DNA of 64,000 bases from Pyropia yezoensis (taxonomy: Eukaryota; Rhodophyta; Bangiophyceae; Bangiales; Bangiaceae): NCBI GenBank assembly GCA_009829735.1, contig CM020619.1, forward strand, positions 29,104,063 to 29,168,062, written 5' to 3'. The translations under genes and the position numbers were made by a program. The notes beneath the pieces were generated by a model. That model was not told the DNA's origin and searched no databases. It saw only the letters and a program-made list of their open reading frames with translations. Positions 52,969-63,974 of this stretch are shown here, piece after piece; within the stretch, counting starts at the first letter, position 1; each line of letters starts with the position of its first letter.

Positions 52969-54410
52969 TCACCGATACTGCAAACAACAGAAAACACGAA
53001 AAAGGAGGGGCAGAGAAGAGAAGACAGAGAGACCAAAGCACAAATGAACAGCCTCAGCGGCAGGTAAACCGCAGTAGATGACTCAGGCGTTAGCGTGACT
53101 GCTGGCATTGAGACCAGCAACGCTCCACAGACGCCACAACACGCACGCAAGCCCCAGACAGGGAAGAACACTCCCCAAGAAACTGACGCCCACCGCGGCA
53201 CTTGCCAGCCCACACGTACCACCATGTCGTCGCGGCCGCCCTCGCCCTTGGGTCCCCACGGATAGAGCGCCTGGCCGATTTTGCCATCGCTCTCCTTGCA
53301 CAGGTACACGCCAAGACTCTCGGCCAGCAGCGGCTGTGCGGCACGCACGAAGGCGCTGTACGCGGCCCCAGACTGGTGGGCCACCATCCCCGACGGGCCA
53401 GGGAAGCGCTGGATGACCTGGAAGTAAGCCGGGTCGGTTGGGTCTTGGTTGACTACAAAGTTGAGCACATTTTTTGGTACCTCCGCCTCAGTGGTGGTGG
53501 TCAGGTACCGGTGTAGAAGCGCAGCCTGGGGCGACGTAACACAGCAGGAAAAGGAGGGAAACAAATAGCAGCAGAGGCCAGCTGAGTGGTTAACACCGCG
53601 AAACGAGCGAGGAGAGCCGTCGAGGTACTGGTAGTGGAGCGCCGCACGGTGCACGTCCGCCATAGCAGCGAAAACCACCCCATAACGTCAACGTACCATT
53701 GCGCGAGCAGAGTCGTTCTTGGCCACCACCTTCATCGTCATAATGTACTGACCTCCACCCGCTTGCTTGCCCGCGCGCATGTCAATGGTTGACACCTCCC
53801 CAGAAAGGAGCTCCTGCACAGACAGCAGCCGACAACAAACGTACCCCTCTCGACGATTCAATGCGGGTGGATGTTCAAGTAACAGGGTCAGAGCCAGTCC
53901 AAGACCAGCTGTCCCCTCGCTAGCGTCTCTACCAACCTATTGCTGTTAATGCAACAGGTGGTCTCCCAACATGTGCGGGGCACGCTCACCGATGAACTCG
54001 CTCTTTCATCGCGCACCTCCCCCGCCCCCCCGGTACCCTCCTCTCGTCCAGCAAACGCATACGCCAAGTCCCGCATGACCCCCACACCGACCACTCCACC
54101 CTCCCCTCAAGCCCCCGACACCCCTCTCTCGCTCACGTACCGGCACGCCCGTGTCGTCCACTGGCACGTTAGCCGGGGCGTTGGGGTCCACTTTGTTCCC
54201 CCCCCCAAGGTTGAGGAGGCCACCAAGGAGGTTGTCAATCGAGGACAGGATGGTCCGCTTCTCCCCTGTCTCATTCTCCAGTGCCGCACATGGCCGCATC
54301 ACTCGCCGGCACGACGAGGCACCCGCCGAAGGCAAGGCGCGGCGGGTGGCGGCCAGGGCGGTGGCACGAGGGGGCGGCGAGCCCAGCGGCGCGATGGGCA
54401 CAAACGCCAT
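52969..54410 (-). CDS. ABM-domain protein with plastid-type leader, four proposed exons
   Basis: Proposed exons on the minus strand are 54141-54410, 53697-53813, 53220-53525 and 52969-52977, encoding 233 aa. All junctions are phase 0, and all three donors read GTACGT. The N-terminus (MAFVPIAPLGSPPPRATALA, with SCRRVMRPCAAL after it) looks like a plastid transit peptide. A helical linker follows (TILSSIDNLLGGLLNLGGGN). The rest resembles an antibiotic-biosynthesis-monooxygenase-type dimeric alpha/beta barrel: QYIMTMKVVAKNDSARAMAA, NVLNFVVNQDPTDPAYFQVI, QRFPGPSGMVAHQSGAAYSA, FVRAAQPLLAESLGVYLC. The catalytic role is unknown; many such domains bind small metabolites or haem. The final exon (Tyr-Arg-stop) rests on a good polypyrimidine/CAG acceptor but is weakly supported. 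Read-through of exon 3 would instead add a hydrophobic tail. Confidence 0.7.
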
Positions 54411-56431
54411 CGGAAACCGTCGAGGAGGGCGGAGTGGAGAGAGAGAGAGAGGGCGCACGGAACCACGAGTCACGCTCCGAGTCGTAGTGCCGTGGGGTGC
54501 CAGCTGCAGCTAGTCCAGGAGGGTTGGTCGACGGGGGTCACTGGTGGTGGACTTGGTCACTGCGGACAGAGAGCACGCGCGAGGACGACGGTGGGGCGGG
54601 AGACGAGCATATTGAGGACGCGGCGATGCCTGATCTCGTCCGTCTCCAGTTGCCACGGCAATAGGGGCAAGGATTGTTCTAAGGTTTAAAACGCATCAGA
54701 ACCAATGTGGAAAAACAAGAAAAGTAAGCTCTACATCGAAAACACGAACGACTGTATTTGTTGCCACGTGGATGTGATAGGACAGCTAACGTCGGCGTCG
54801 CTCGCAGGACAGCTCATTTAAGCAGACGCTTCCTACACGAATAGCACTATGTCGACACAGTGGCCTTGAAATTGACAAAGTCGTCATTTCACGAAGGGGC
54901 CAGGGTTAATACAACCTGAGCTGACCCAGTTGATGGCGGTCTTGTGGGTCACAAAAGCGAGAATCTTGACGAAGGCGATCCCCGCCCAACGCGTAGAGGA
55001 GCGCCCCGAAGAGATTCAAGCAAACGCTGGGAAAGACTGCTCAAGCATGCACATGCACTCTTCGTACGGATTCCTGTGCACGTACAACTGTAACGCGCAC
55101 CTCAGCACGGCGCCGTCGTCACTCCTAAAGTACTTTACCGCTCTCCATCGAAGCCCTTTGAGCGCAGCGCTTCCTCTTCTTCAGAAGGTGCGTTTCCTAC
55201 TCGTCAATCAATAAAAGTTAGAAATAAAATGAGTCATTCTCTCAGGGAAGGCACCTTACCTACCACAAACTCGTGCGAGGCTTTGACAGATGTGGCACAC
55301 CGTTAAAGAAAACTATTTGTTTTTTGCAGCAGCCGAGGTTCGCCTCGGTATTTTTTTCATACCAGTTGATGCTGCTTGACGAGCTCATTTCTTTCATGGT
55401 CCTTCTGCTCGTCTCCCATCCCTCCGCTGTCTCTCACAGCCAGCCACTTCTGCCGAGCAAGTAAAGTATCGTACGGACGAACGGACCGGTCAAACGGACC
55501 GCAGAAAACGTCCAGTAATATGCGATCAAGGCGGACTACTTCTCAGAACATTGGTTAGCTTCACGATCCTCGACCGCGTCCAAACGACATCAGTCCTCCT
55601 TTTCCAATGCTTGCAAAAGCGGAAGAGCACGATATTGGACAATCCGAGTTGCAGTCTTCCCGTTTGTGGGATTGCAGTCTCTATCTAAGCGGGTCCAGCA
55701 CACCCCTACTGGACGCATGTTGACATGCGAATCGTCTTTCACGTGCCCTTTGTGGGAGCTATCCTGTGTCCCGGGTTCTTTAGAGCGCCCAATCTTCCAG
55801 GGTCGGTATCTCTGGTACGGGTCGCACGATTAAGTGAGTGTTCTATTCAGAATAATCCGCCATAGATGTTTTTCACAGATCTTTGCCATCAGCTGCGACG
55901 CCGAAAGCAGTTACAGTATTGCTGAATCCTGGAGGCCTTTGAGACCAGCTATTGCAGTTCCCCGAATTTTGTATCATGGAGACAAGAGCAACAGCGTGAC
56001 AACAAGGCCATTAGACAACTGCGTGCTGGGAACTGGCAGCGGACCAATAGCGTGCTGTGGGGCTTTCCTTTTGATCAGCTGATGATTGGCTGCTGTCGGG
56101 GCAGATCTTGTACCGAAGGCTGGTTGTTCAGACAGCTGATGTTTTCTCTCACGATCTCGGCGGAATTCCCTCTGTCTCGGCCCGATCAACTCAAGAACAC
56201 TTGGAGAGGTCGCAGCTGGTTCCTGCGATGCCTGTTCCACCTCCGATGTGGCCAGAAATCTCGAGAAAGTATCAGATTGCACTGTTCCCACACTAACGCG
56301 GAGCACTCATTGGTCAGTTGCGCGCCTTCTGAGGCATGCCATTGGCCTCTTGTGGGTTTGTCGTTGTAATTGTCGCCACGAGACAAAATTCGGTACTGCA
56401 ATATCTCTTTCTTTTTACATCATGCAGTTCT

Positions 56432-56470
56432 CCCAATTTTGGCCGATGCGGACAAGGACAAGAACCACAA
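56432..56470 (+). repeat. dispersed degenerate repeat, copy 1
   Basis: Contains CCCAATTTTGGCCGAT followed by a GGACAAGGACAAGAAC-like stretch. Closely similar to 57130-57167. Confidence 0.6.
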
Positions 56471-57129
56471 ACCAATAAACAAAGAGATACCTCCCATGAT
56501 GCCAACGCGACCAATTGGAGTTCCACATGAGCCTCCATTCTTGTCTACCCTGATTCGAGAATCCCAAGCGTAACACGCTTTTGTGATTCAGATTCCGCTG
56601 CATTCTCGTTGCTCGAACCGTGGTGCCCAGGCGCCCCCGCCACCGGATACCCTCTATGCCTGGCCCAAGGCGCTCAGGGCGATCCCGAAGGGGTGGCAGA
56701 GGACGAGCTGACAATCACCTGTGCTGCCTGATTGTGAGATAGAATGTCAGACCAGGCACTTGAGCAAGCCGATGTCCTCAACATTGTTTTATCACCTCGT
56801 CCGTGCTGGGCCCGTCTGGGGTGTACCCAAGAGCGAGGGCGGTGGATAGGCCCAGCGCCAGACACCAGGCTCCTATCACTCCTCTTGCAAGCCTGGTGAA
56901 GCGTACTGGCACTTAGCGAATTACTCGCGTACTTCTGTCTTGAGCGGATTGCGCGTAAGGTCTTACATGTGTTGCTTACCGCCAGAAACCCATACGCTCC
57001 TATCGGGGGTGGCAACTGATGCTTCAGAAACAACATCGAGCGACTCTTTGTCGGCCAGTCTCTCCGGCTAAACATCCCTATATATATCCCTATATATATT
57101 TGATCCCTATTCAAAAGAATTGCTGAATG

Positions 57130-57167
57130 CCCAATTTTGGCCGATCGGGACAAAAACACGAACAAAC
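57130..57167 (+). repeat. dispersed degenerate repeat, copy 2
   Basis: Contains CCCAATTTTGGCCGAT followed by CGGGACAAAAACACGAACAA. Matches copy 1 over about 35 bp with few changes. Confidence 0.6.
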
Positions 57168-59063
57168 TTCAGAGAACGAATGATGTTCCTCAGAGGATGG
57201 GCTTTTGACTACAGTTGTTGTAGCTCCAACCAATGGTTTCTCCGCATAGGAGTCCATTGCACGGCAACAGAGGGATATGAAATTCTGAGGGAATTCCGAC
57301 GACCGCTGCAAGCTGCACAACTCATCATCAGTTGATCTCGCGACACGCGGTTTGTGATTGAGGAATGCCTAGGGCTGCAAATTGCGCCTGGGGCACGATT
57401 TGTGTAATCGGAATCGGCGTGCGTCAGGCGCTCTTTGGGAATGACGCGCCCTCGCGCCTGCGAGTCGATGGGCGCGATTTGGGCGTGATCAATAACTGAT
57501 TTGAACTTAGTACCTAGTGGGGCGTTACTTTTTCCCCATTTGGCAAATTTAGGGTGACAGCAGTGCCGGGGGGCAGCCCACCGCACCGACGGCGGCGGCT
57601 GCGTCACCTGCTCCGGACAAGGCAAGCCGTGCCGTCACCACCCCGTAACATATGTGGCGCATGACGATATGAACCCTCAGAGTTTTAAAGATTGCGGAGC
57701 CAAGAAAAACGGGATTGAAACTTGTGCGCTCTAATGTCGCCGGGCCGCTCAGGGGTAGCCCGATCCCGCCGTCGATCGGAAGAAGCGGTTCCGACGTGCA
57801 CCCATGCCAAGCGTCTGCTGTTGCGATGCACTGCAGTCGCGTCGACAGCAGGACCAGACCTTGTTGTGCGCCCGAGAGACCCGGCCGCGTGCCTCTCGCT
57901 GTTGAGCTGCCCTGGCCTCCGTTTCTTCCCAAGCGCCAGGAGGCTATCCCCTTGTGGAGGACTGCTGGAGCTACGCCGCCGGAGCCAGCAGCGACTTTCA
58001 CAGCCCCGCGCGGGCGTCCACCCCTTTTTTGTAACGCTCCCCCCGTGCGCCTTTGCCGGTGCACCCTCGCCGTTCTTTGTGAGGGGAGGGCTTCAACGTT
58101 GGGCACCCTGGCCTCACGCGCCTCCAGTTTGGCCACCGTGGAGGTGTCACGGGGAGCGATGTAGGTAGGGCGCCAGGCTTGCTGTTTTTGCGCGCTTTCC
58201 CGGCGCGAAGTGGACACACACGTGGCAAAGTGTCGACCACCCGAGTTTCGCGACCATTCCTCACGCGGGACCCACAGTCTACAGTTTCGTCATGTTTTTG
58301 ACGACCGCTAAAGTACAAAAATTGTTCACGTTTGACTAATTCCAATAGATCTTTATTGAAAAAGGAGCACAACGGACGGAAGGTAGCTCAATCGACAGAT
58401 CTCGGAAACACGGTCCTGGCAGTATGGCTAACTCATAAGTTTCGAAGCCAAAAAACATGAGGCTTCTATCGTCATGCGCCACATACACCGTAGCTTCTAT
58501 ATCTAGTCATTTGCGCAAGGTGCCGCTTGCGCAAGTGAATAGAAATCGAATCAGTCGACCGTGCATCTCAACAGGCCGACGGGAGGGATGCTCATTGCGG
58601 CACACTTGTCGCTTCTGCCGACTCGATAGAGACCAGCGCCCATACCAAGCTGAACCACTGGGAAAGGGACGTAGTGGCTAGAGAAAGAGAATGAGAAACG
58701 TAGCTATCAGCGTACAAGGAGGTCAGGCAGGCGCGTGCAACTCATTCGAATAAGTAAAATACAGGGGGCCATGAGGGGCGCTTTGGGGCGCGACGGCTGT
58801 TTCTGGGGCGTAATTAAGGCGCGATTGCGCACTATATGACAAACGCGGCACACCCCGCCAAAATGGAACGCTTTTCGCAGCCCTGAAAACGACTAAGCAG
58901 AATGCACGATAAAACAGCAGTGTTTTGACCAAATAGCGCTCGGTTCGAGAGCCACTGTCACTGAAGCCATTTCGATGCTTCCTGGGATCTGAGCGCCGAA
59001 GAACGCATTTGCTCGTTGTCCGCTGCTGGCACGTGAATGGCTTGTGCCTTCGTTCATGCACAT

Positions 59064-59093
59064 GTGTTCGTGTTCAGATCGGCCGAAACTTGG
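59064..59093 (-). repeat. dispersed degenerate repeat, copy 3 (inverted)
   Basis: On the minus strand reads CCAAGTTTCGGCCGATC then TGAACACGAACA, a more diverged copy of the same motif. Confidence 0.45.
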
Positions 59094-60031
59094 CTATCAG
59101 AAATATGCACTTCGCGCGATTACATGCCTGATCCTCGTGGAACAAAAACGAAAATTTCCGTGAAAACTTTTGTCAAGTATTCAACTGTAACGTACACCCA
59201 ATCGGGTGCTCTTGGTGCTCTCTCCGGTATTACTTCAAGAATATGCTGGAGCAGATGCCGAAAAGTAGTACACGCATGAAACTGTTGCAGTGCCTAGTGT
59301 CTATTCTACCATTGGGATCAATTCATCCTTACAGGAGCATATGATACTTGTTTTCAACTCCAAACTGTGGACGTCTGAGAGGTCCCACAACCATTTTGAC
59401 AGCGGAAGCAGACGCAGCGCTGTCTGTTTGCCCTTGGGGTCCAAGAACGTCCTTAAACTACATGTATTTGCAAAACTGTGTGCATTTCTGTGACAGTCCC
59501 CAGAAGGCACAGCCGACTGAGCCCCCGCGCCTGACGAGTGCCTCATGCGCGCGCTCCCCACCCAAACGGCTCAGCGCACAGCATCTGGCACTGTCTGCAG
59601 CCGTCTGTGAAAGGCCACCTCTCGCTGGATGACACCCATGCAACCGCGCTTTTCCTTCCAGAGCAGCGCGCGATACCGTTTTGGCGCCACCCTCCCCCTC
59701 CTCGCGCGCTGCTCTCGAGCTAACGACCAGTACGTTTCAGTTTCCAATGTGTGAGAGGACTGTCCCCGCGGGTTCCACTCGGGTTGGAACCAACTTCGGC
59801 GTGGAGCCATCGCCAACTAGGCTTTCGGAGGACGGCGGACCTCCGTTGGTCGGCGAGGGGCTCGCGCCCTTACCTACGGTTGAGACCCCTGGGGATCGTG
59901 GTTACTCCCCAGGTGGACTCCCGGAGGCTGTCCGAGACTCAACTCGAGTCGGAAGCTCCCTCCTGGCGGAAGCTGTCCGTTGGGAGGCGACTGATGTGTT
60001 ACGGCAGACTTTGCCGTAACTGGTGGTCACG

Positions 60032-61429
60032 ATGACGAACACCATTCTGAACCAGATTGTGGCGAGTTTGCCTGATGGACTTCATGTCCAGACCGGGGTA
60101 GGACTTACTAGCCCGCAGACGCAGGGAAAACTTCCCCCTACGCCTGCAACGGGGCGTCCCGAGCCGGGATCGACCCCTGTGACTCCCAACGTGGGGGCCA
60201 CACCAACTTCGGCGGGGCGGATGCCTTTTACTGGGGCGACCCCCGCAGAGACGCCGGTGGCGACGCTTAGTCCGCCGGTGGAGACGGCAGAGAGTACGGG
60301 GCAGTTTACCCCTCTGCCTCAACGGCTGATCCCTCAACGTGAGGTGCCGCCCAAGATCCAGGTAGCCAACCCGGTCTACCAGAGGATCTTTGACTGTGAG
60401 ACCTACGCCCTCGACAACAAGTCGGTAGCCTATGGTCCTGCCCAGGCCCGAACCATGGGCCGTGCCAAGAAGGATGTAACTCACTCTTTTGGGCACAAGG
60501 AGGAGTGGGATGGAACTCCCCCCCTCCGTGTCTTTGAGTTCCTACGTCGGTTCAAAAAAGCCTGTGACGACAATGCTATAAGTGAAGGCATGGCCTTTTA
60601 TTTTTTGCAGGAGTTCACTAAGGGTGACCTCCGGACGGGCATTATGTCCGTCATGCCCAGTTCCTCAAGTGGAGGAGCTAGTGAGGTGACGTCCTACTTG
60701 GAGCTTGTCAACTGGTTGCTGAGAGCCATGGTTGACGAGGCCGCGTTGGCTTCTCAAGTCGAGGAGTTTACGCAGGCCCACCAAGAGGATGATGAGGACG
60801 AGTTGTCCTTTGTTGAGCGTGCACGCAAGCTCAAAAATCTCTGTGGCTTTCTTCATACACAACCTGTGGTGAAGAGTCGCTTTGTGGAAGGTCTCTACTG
60901 GTCGGTTCGTATGGAGACCCGGGAGCATAATACCTCCCGGGCTACGTTGGCCGAGTTGGCCCGCATTGCCTATCGCCGGGGTGAGGCTTACCGCATGTTG
61001 CGGGATGAGCAACGCCGAGAGCGGCAGGCCGAGTTGGCCAAGGAGAAGGAAGAGGCTCGCAAAGCGAGAGGGCTACGAGAGGCCCGCCGAATCCGTGAGG
61101 ATAAGGTAGTGGCCGCTGTGGGGACTTCCCACGGCAGTTCGATGGGCTCCCAAGTCGGGAAGACCTTTCCGGGAGCAGAGAATCGGTGTTGGAACTGCAA
61201 CTCCGATGGACACTGGGCCTATGACTGTCCCCAGTTGAGCAAGCGCATTGAACAAATTGTTAAGAATGCTAGCCGAAGACGGTTCCGGGCAAAGTACGCC
61301 CGCGCCGCGAGGGCGGCACGCAGTCGGTGGTGGCTGTGGCTGGGCCCTCGGCAGAGGGAGCGGACACGTCGTCCTCGGACTCGTCATCCTCTCCTTCTTC
61401 CTCGGATCCCAAAGCCAAGTCGGCGGTAA
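60032..61429 (+). CDS. gag: retrotransposon Gag polyprotein
   Basis: The protein is 465 aa from the ATG at 60032. It has a Pro/Thr-rich N-terminal part (to about residue 110) and a retrotransposon-gag capsid-like helical domain (FEFLRRFKKACDDNAISEGM, FYFLQEFTKGDL, SYLELVNWLLRAMVDEAALA, FVERARKLKNLCGF). A charged coiled-coil region follows (RREAYRMLRDEQ-like, AELAKEKEEARKARGLREAR). One zinc knuckle CWNCNSDGHWAYDCP (C386-C399, CX2CX4HX4C) binds RNA in Gag proteins. After the knuckle the frame becomes Arg-rich and overlaps the beginning of the pol frame. It is intact over its whole length. Confidence 0.88.
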   Translation: MTNTILNQIVASLPDGLHVQTGVGLTSPQTQGKLPPTPATGRPEPGSTPVTPNVGATPTSAGRMPFTGATPAETPVATLSPPVETAESTGQFTPLPQRLIPQREVPPKIQVANPVYQRIFDCETYALDNKSVAYGPAQARTMGRAKKDVTHSFGHKEEWDGTPPLRVFEFLRRFKKACDDNAISEGMAFYFLQEFTKGDLRTGIMSVMPSSSSGGASEVTSYLELVNWLLRAMVDEAALASQVEEFTQAHQEDDEDELSFVERARKLKNLCGFLHTQPVVKSRFVEGLYWSVRMETREHNTSRATLAELARIAYRRGEAYRMLRDEQRRERQAELAKEKEEARKARGLREARRIREDKVVAAVGTSHGSSMGSQVGKTFPGAENRCWNCNSDGHWAYDCPQLSKRIEQIVKNASRRRFRAKYARAARAARSRWWLWLGPRQRERTRRPRTRHPLLLPRIPKPSRR

Positions 61430-63860
61430 ACGGGTGACCGCTGGAGCTGGACGTCCCAAGCTCACGGCGGCAACCCCGGCCAAGTGGGCCAAGGGGGCGA
61501 ACAAGCTTTGTCGGATACTGCGGCGACCTAAGGGGGTCCGCCCACCTCGGGTAGGACTGCCCAAGAACGTAAACCCACGTCGGGTCATCGCCGTGCTGAC
61601 GGGAGAGAACTTTCAAGTGGCTGGCCGGGTGCAACTAGCCCCAGGCCGCGCGTGTTTTGCCCGTGTCGTACTTGATACAGGCTCTGGCGCTTCCTTGGTA
61701 CGCAGGTCGCTGTTACCTAAGGAGGTAGAACTCCAATGTTGGAGCTCCAAGGCCAACCATATGCTTGACATCAATGGTGGGGTACTTCCCATTCTTGGTG
61801 CTGTGACCCTACCAACTAGGTTGGGGTCCCACGAGGTCAACGTGACCTATGGTGCCGTCGAGAACAGGTCGGTGCCCCTGCTTCTGGGCACCCCTTATGT
61901 TGTATCTCAAGTGCCTTTGATTTGTGGCCCTGAGTACTGGGTCAAGCTGAGGAACGGGGAAACTATCCCCATCCTTGGTAAGGGGAAGTCTGTGGCTCCT
62001 GTGACAGTATCACAGTCGAAGCCTGTTTGTTCTGTGAGAGAAGAGTTTACCGCTACCTTGCGTCTAGCCCGTAAGGTCACGCTGCCTCCCGACTCGGTGG
62101 CACACGCTGACGTTGTAACTGATTTCACGGGGAGCGGGTTGGTGCACCCTAACCCCCGTCTTGCTCGTAAGCACCAAGTGCATGTTGCCCTTGGCACGAT
62201 GGACTCCAAAGCCGGAGTCCCGTGGAGGATTCAGGTGATGAACCTCAGTTCCTCACCGAGGTACTTCAAGTCGGGAGCCAAGTTCGGCTATATCGACCAA
62301 CATGAGGGACCCGTGGTTGCGGTCACCCTCAACGCGGGACTGGCAAGTCGCCAGGAGCCCGTGGAGGAGAAGCACGAAGCCAAGTCGGCGGCTCCTCCTC
62401 GACCCCATGTGGATATGGAGAACGTCCCACCCAAGTTGCGAGTTCAAGTTGAACGCCTCATAGACCGATACCACAAGTTGTGGGATGGTCAACTGGGATT
62501 CATGAAGGCTACAGAACACCGGATCGAGTTGAAACTCGATGTGACCCCTATACGCCAACAACCGTATAGAGGGGGGCCCCGTTCAAGGGCCCTTGTCAAA
62601 GAGCAAGTTGCTCGCATGGAGGCCCTAGATGTCATTGAGGCCAGCAACGCCGAGTGGGCGAGCCCTGTCGTGATCGTCCCCAAACCGGATGGGACACCAC
62701 GGTTCTGTATTGACTACCGTAAGCTCAACCAGAGCACGGTGAAGGACAATTATCCTCTTCCTAGGATGGACGACTGTCTGGACTCGCTGGGGGAGGCGAA
62801 CGTGTTCTCCACTCTAGACTGTAACGCGGGGTACTGGCGGATTCCCATCACCCCGGAGGACAGGCATAAAACTACATTTACTTGTCACTGTGGTACCTAC
62901 CAGTGCAAACGACTACCGTTTGGAATGTGCAACGCGCCGGGAACTTTCCAGCGCGCTATGGACATGGTACTGGCCGGAGTACGGGGGCAGATCTGTCTTG
63001 TGTACCTAGAAGATATCATTGTGTTCTCCCGAACTCCGGAAGAGCACATGGACCATCTTGGTCAGGTGTTCAAGCTACTTGCTGACGCCGGTGTATCGCT
63101 GAAGGCTAGCAAGTGCCACCTTTTCACTCAAGAGGTGGAATACTTGGGACATGTTGTCCGTCCGGGACGCCTCAGCGTAAACGAGAAGAACTTGAAGGCT
63201 ATACGTCAGGCCCAGTACCTCCGGACGCAAACCCAGATGAGGAGCTTCCTCGGAATGTGTAACGTGTACAGACGTTTCACGAAGGGCTTCGCCAAGGTGG
63301 CGAAGCCGCTGAACGAGCTAGTCAGCTCGACGCGGCCGAAGAACTTGTCTCCCCCAAGTCGGGTGGAGCAGACAGCCTTTGAGACCCTTCGGGATCAGTT
63401 GTTGAACCCTCCTATCTTGGCTATACCCAGGTTGGGAGGCGATTACGTCTTAAATGTGGACGCCAGCTACGACCAACTTGGTTGTGTGCTGCTGCAGCAA
63501 CAGCCGGACAAGGAGTACTTGCCGGCAGGCTATTTCAGCGAGGGGCTGAACTCAGCCGAGCGAAACTACGGAGTCACCGAGTTGGAAGGACTCGCCGTTG
63601 TGTGGGCAGTGACGTCACTTCGTCACTACCTGGAGGGTGAGAAGTTCCTCATCCGCTGTGACCACCGCGCGTTGCAGTTCATCTTCAAGACGGATTGTAA
63701 TAACACCCGCCTCAACAGGTGGAGGGTGCGACTGGCACCCTTCAACTTTGATATCGAGTACCGTCCCGGCCGGCAACATGCCTTGGCCGATGGCCTTTCT
63801 CGGGTACCTACCGAGGGGCTGGATACCAATCCTATTGACGATGACATTGCTGTTTTCTGA
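61248..63860 (+). CDS. pol: retrotransposon Pol: protease, reverse transcriptase, RNase H
   Basis: This frame lies +1 relative to gag and overlaps its end, so expression probably uses +1 frameshifting as in Ty3; the protein-like part starts near 61425. Numbering from 61248: aspartic protease with VVLDTGSGASLV (D143); reverse transcriptase with EASNAEWASPVVIVPKPDGT, FCIDYRKLNQSTVKDNYPLP, LPFGMCNAPGTFQRAMD and the catalytic box LVYLEDIIVFS; RNase H with YVLNVDASYDQLGCVLLQ (D738), TELEGLAVVWAV and RCDHRALQFIF. It ends shortly after the ALADGLSR motif. The catalytic box has Glu-Asp (E588-D589) where YxDD is expected. No integrase follows before the stop. The frame is otherwise uninterrupted, suggesting a fairly recent insertion. 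Confidence 0.92.
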   Translation: MNKLLRMLAEDGSGQSTPAPRGRHAVGGGCGWALGRGSGHVVLGLVILSFFLGSQSQVGGKRVTAGAGRPKLTAATPAKWAKGANKLCRILRRPKGVRPPRVGLPKNVNPRRVIAVLTGENFQVAGRVQLAPGRACFARVVLDTGSGASLVRRSLLPKEVELQCWSSKANHMLDINGGVLPILGAVTLPTRLGSHEVNVTYGAVENRSVPLLLGTPYVVSQVPLICGPEYWVKLRNGETIPILGKGKSVAPVTVSQSKPVCSVREEFTATLRLARKVTLPPDSVAHADVVTDFTGSGLVHPNPRLARKHQVHVALGTMDSKAGVPWRIQVMNLSSSPRYFKSGAKFGYIDQHEGPVVAVTLNAGLASRQEPVEEKHEAKSAAPPRPHVDMENVPPKLRVQVERLIDRYHKLWDGQLGFMKATEHRIELKLDVTPIRQQPYRGGPRSRALVKEQVARMEALDVIEASNAEWASPVVIVPKPDGTPRFCIDYRKLNQSTVKDNYPLPRMDDCLDSLGEANVFSTLDCNAGYWRIPITPEDRHKTTFTCHCGTYQCKRLPFGMCNAPGTFQRAMDMVLAGVRGQICLVYLEDIIVFSRTPEEHMDHLGQVFKLLADAGVSLKASKCHLFTQEVEYLGHVVRPGRLSVNEKNLKAIRQAQYLRTQTQMRSFLGMCNVYRRFTKGFAKVAKPLNELVSSTRPKNLSPPSRVEQTAFETLRDQLLNPPILAIPRLGGDYVLNVDASYDQLGCVLLQQQPDKEYLPAGYFSEGLNSAERNYGVTELEGLAVVWAVTSLRHYLEGEKFLIRCDHRALQFIFKTDCNNTRLNRWRVRLAPFNFDIEYRPGRQHALADGLSRVPTEGLDTNPIDDDIAVF

Positions 63861-63974
63861 TAGGGGAGTAGGGTGGGTGTCCACGGTGAGGTGGTCGTGT
63901 GAATAGAGCAGGTGTGGTTGAGTGCGAAGGTGCTTTGTTGGTTATCTCCCTCCTCCTCCTCGATCCGACCTACT

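Larger units (their letters stand above)
54411..59681. other. low-GC intergenic desert with degenerate repeats
   Basis: About 5.3 kb with clearly lower GC than the rest of the window. No ORF exceeds about 220 codons and none shows a domain. It carries three related copies of a ~30-40-bp motif (56432-56470, 57130-57167 and inverted 59064-59093) and a small duplicated ATCCCTATATAT at 57074-57097. It is most likely old, decayed transposon DNA. Confidence 0.5.

Noticed and set aside
58380..58460. tRNA-like sequence (GGTAGCTCAATCGACAG … TTTCGAAGCC)
   Set aside because: Box A and box B resemblance only; no acceptor stem or T-stem pairing could be formed.
59681..60035. ORFs in the leader upstream of gag
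   Set aside because: Two overlapping frames with no homology; better read as the untranslated leader of the retrotransposon.
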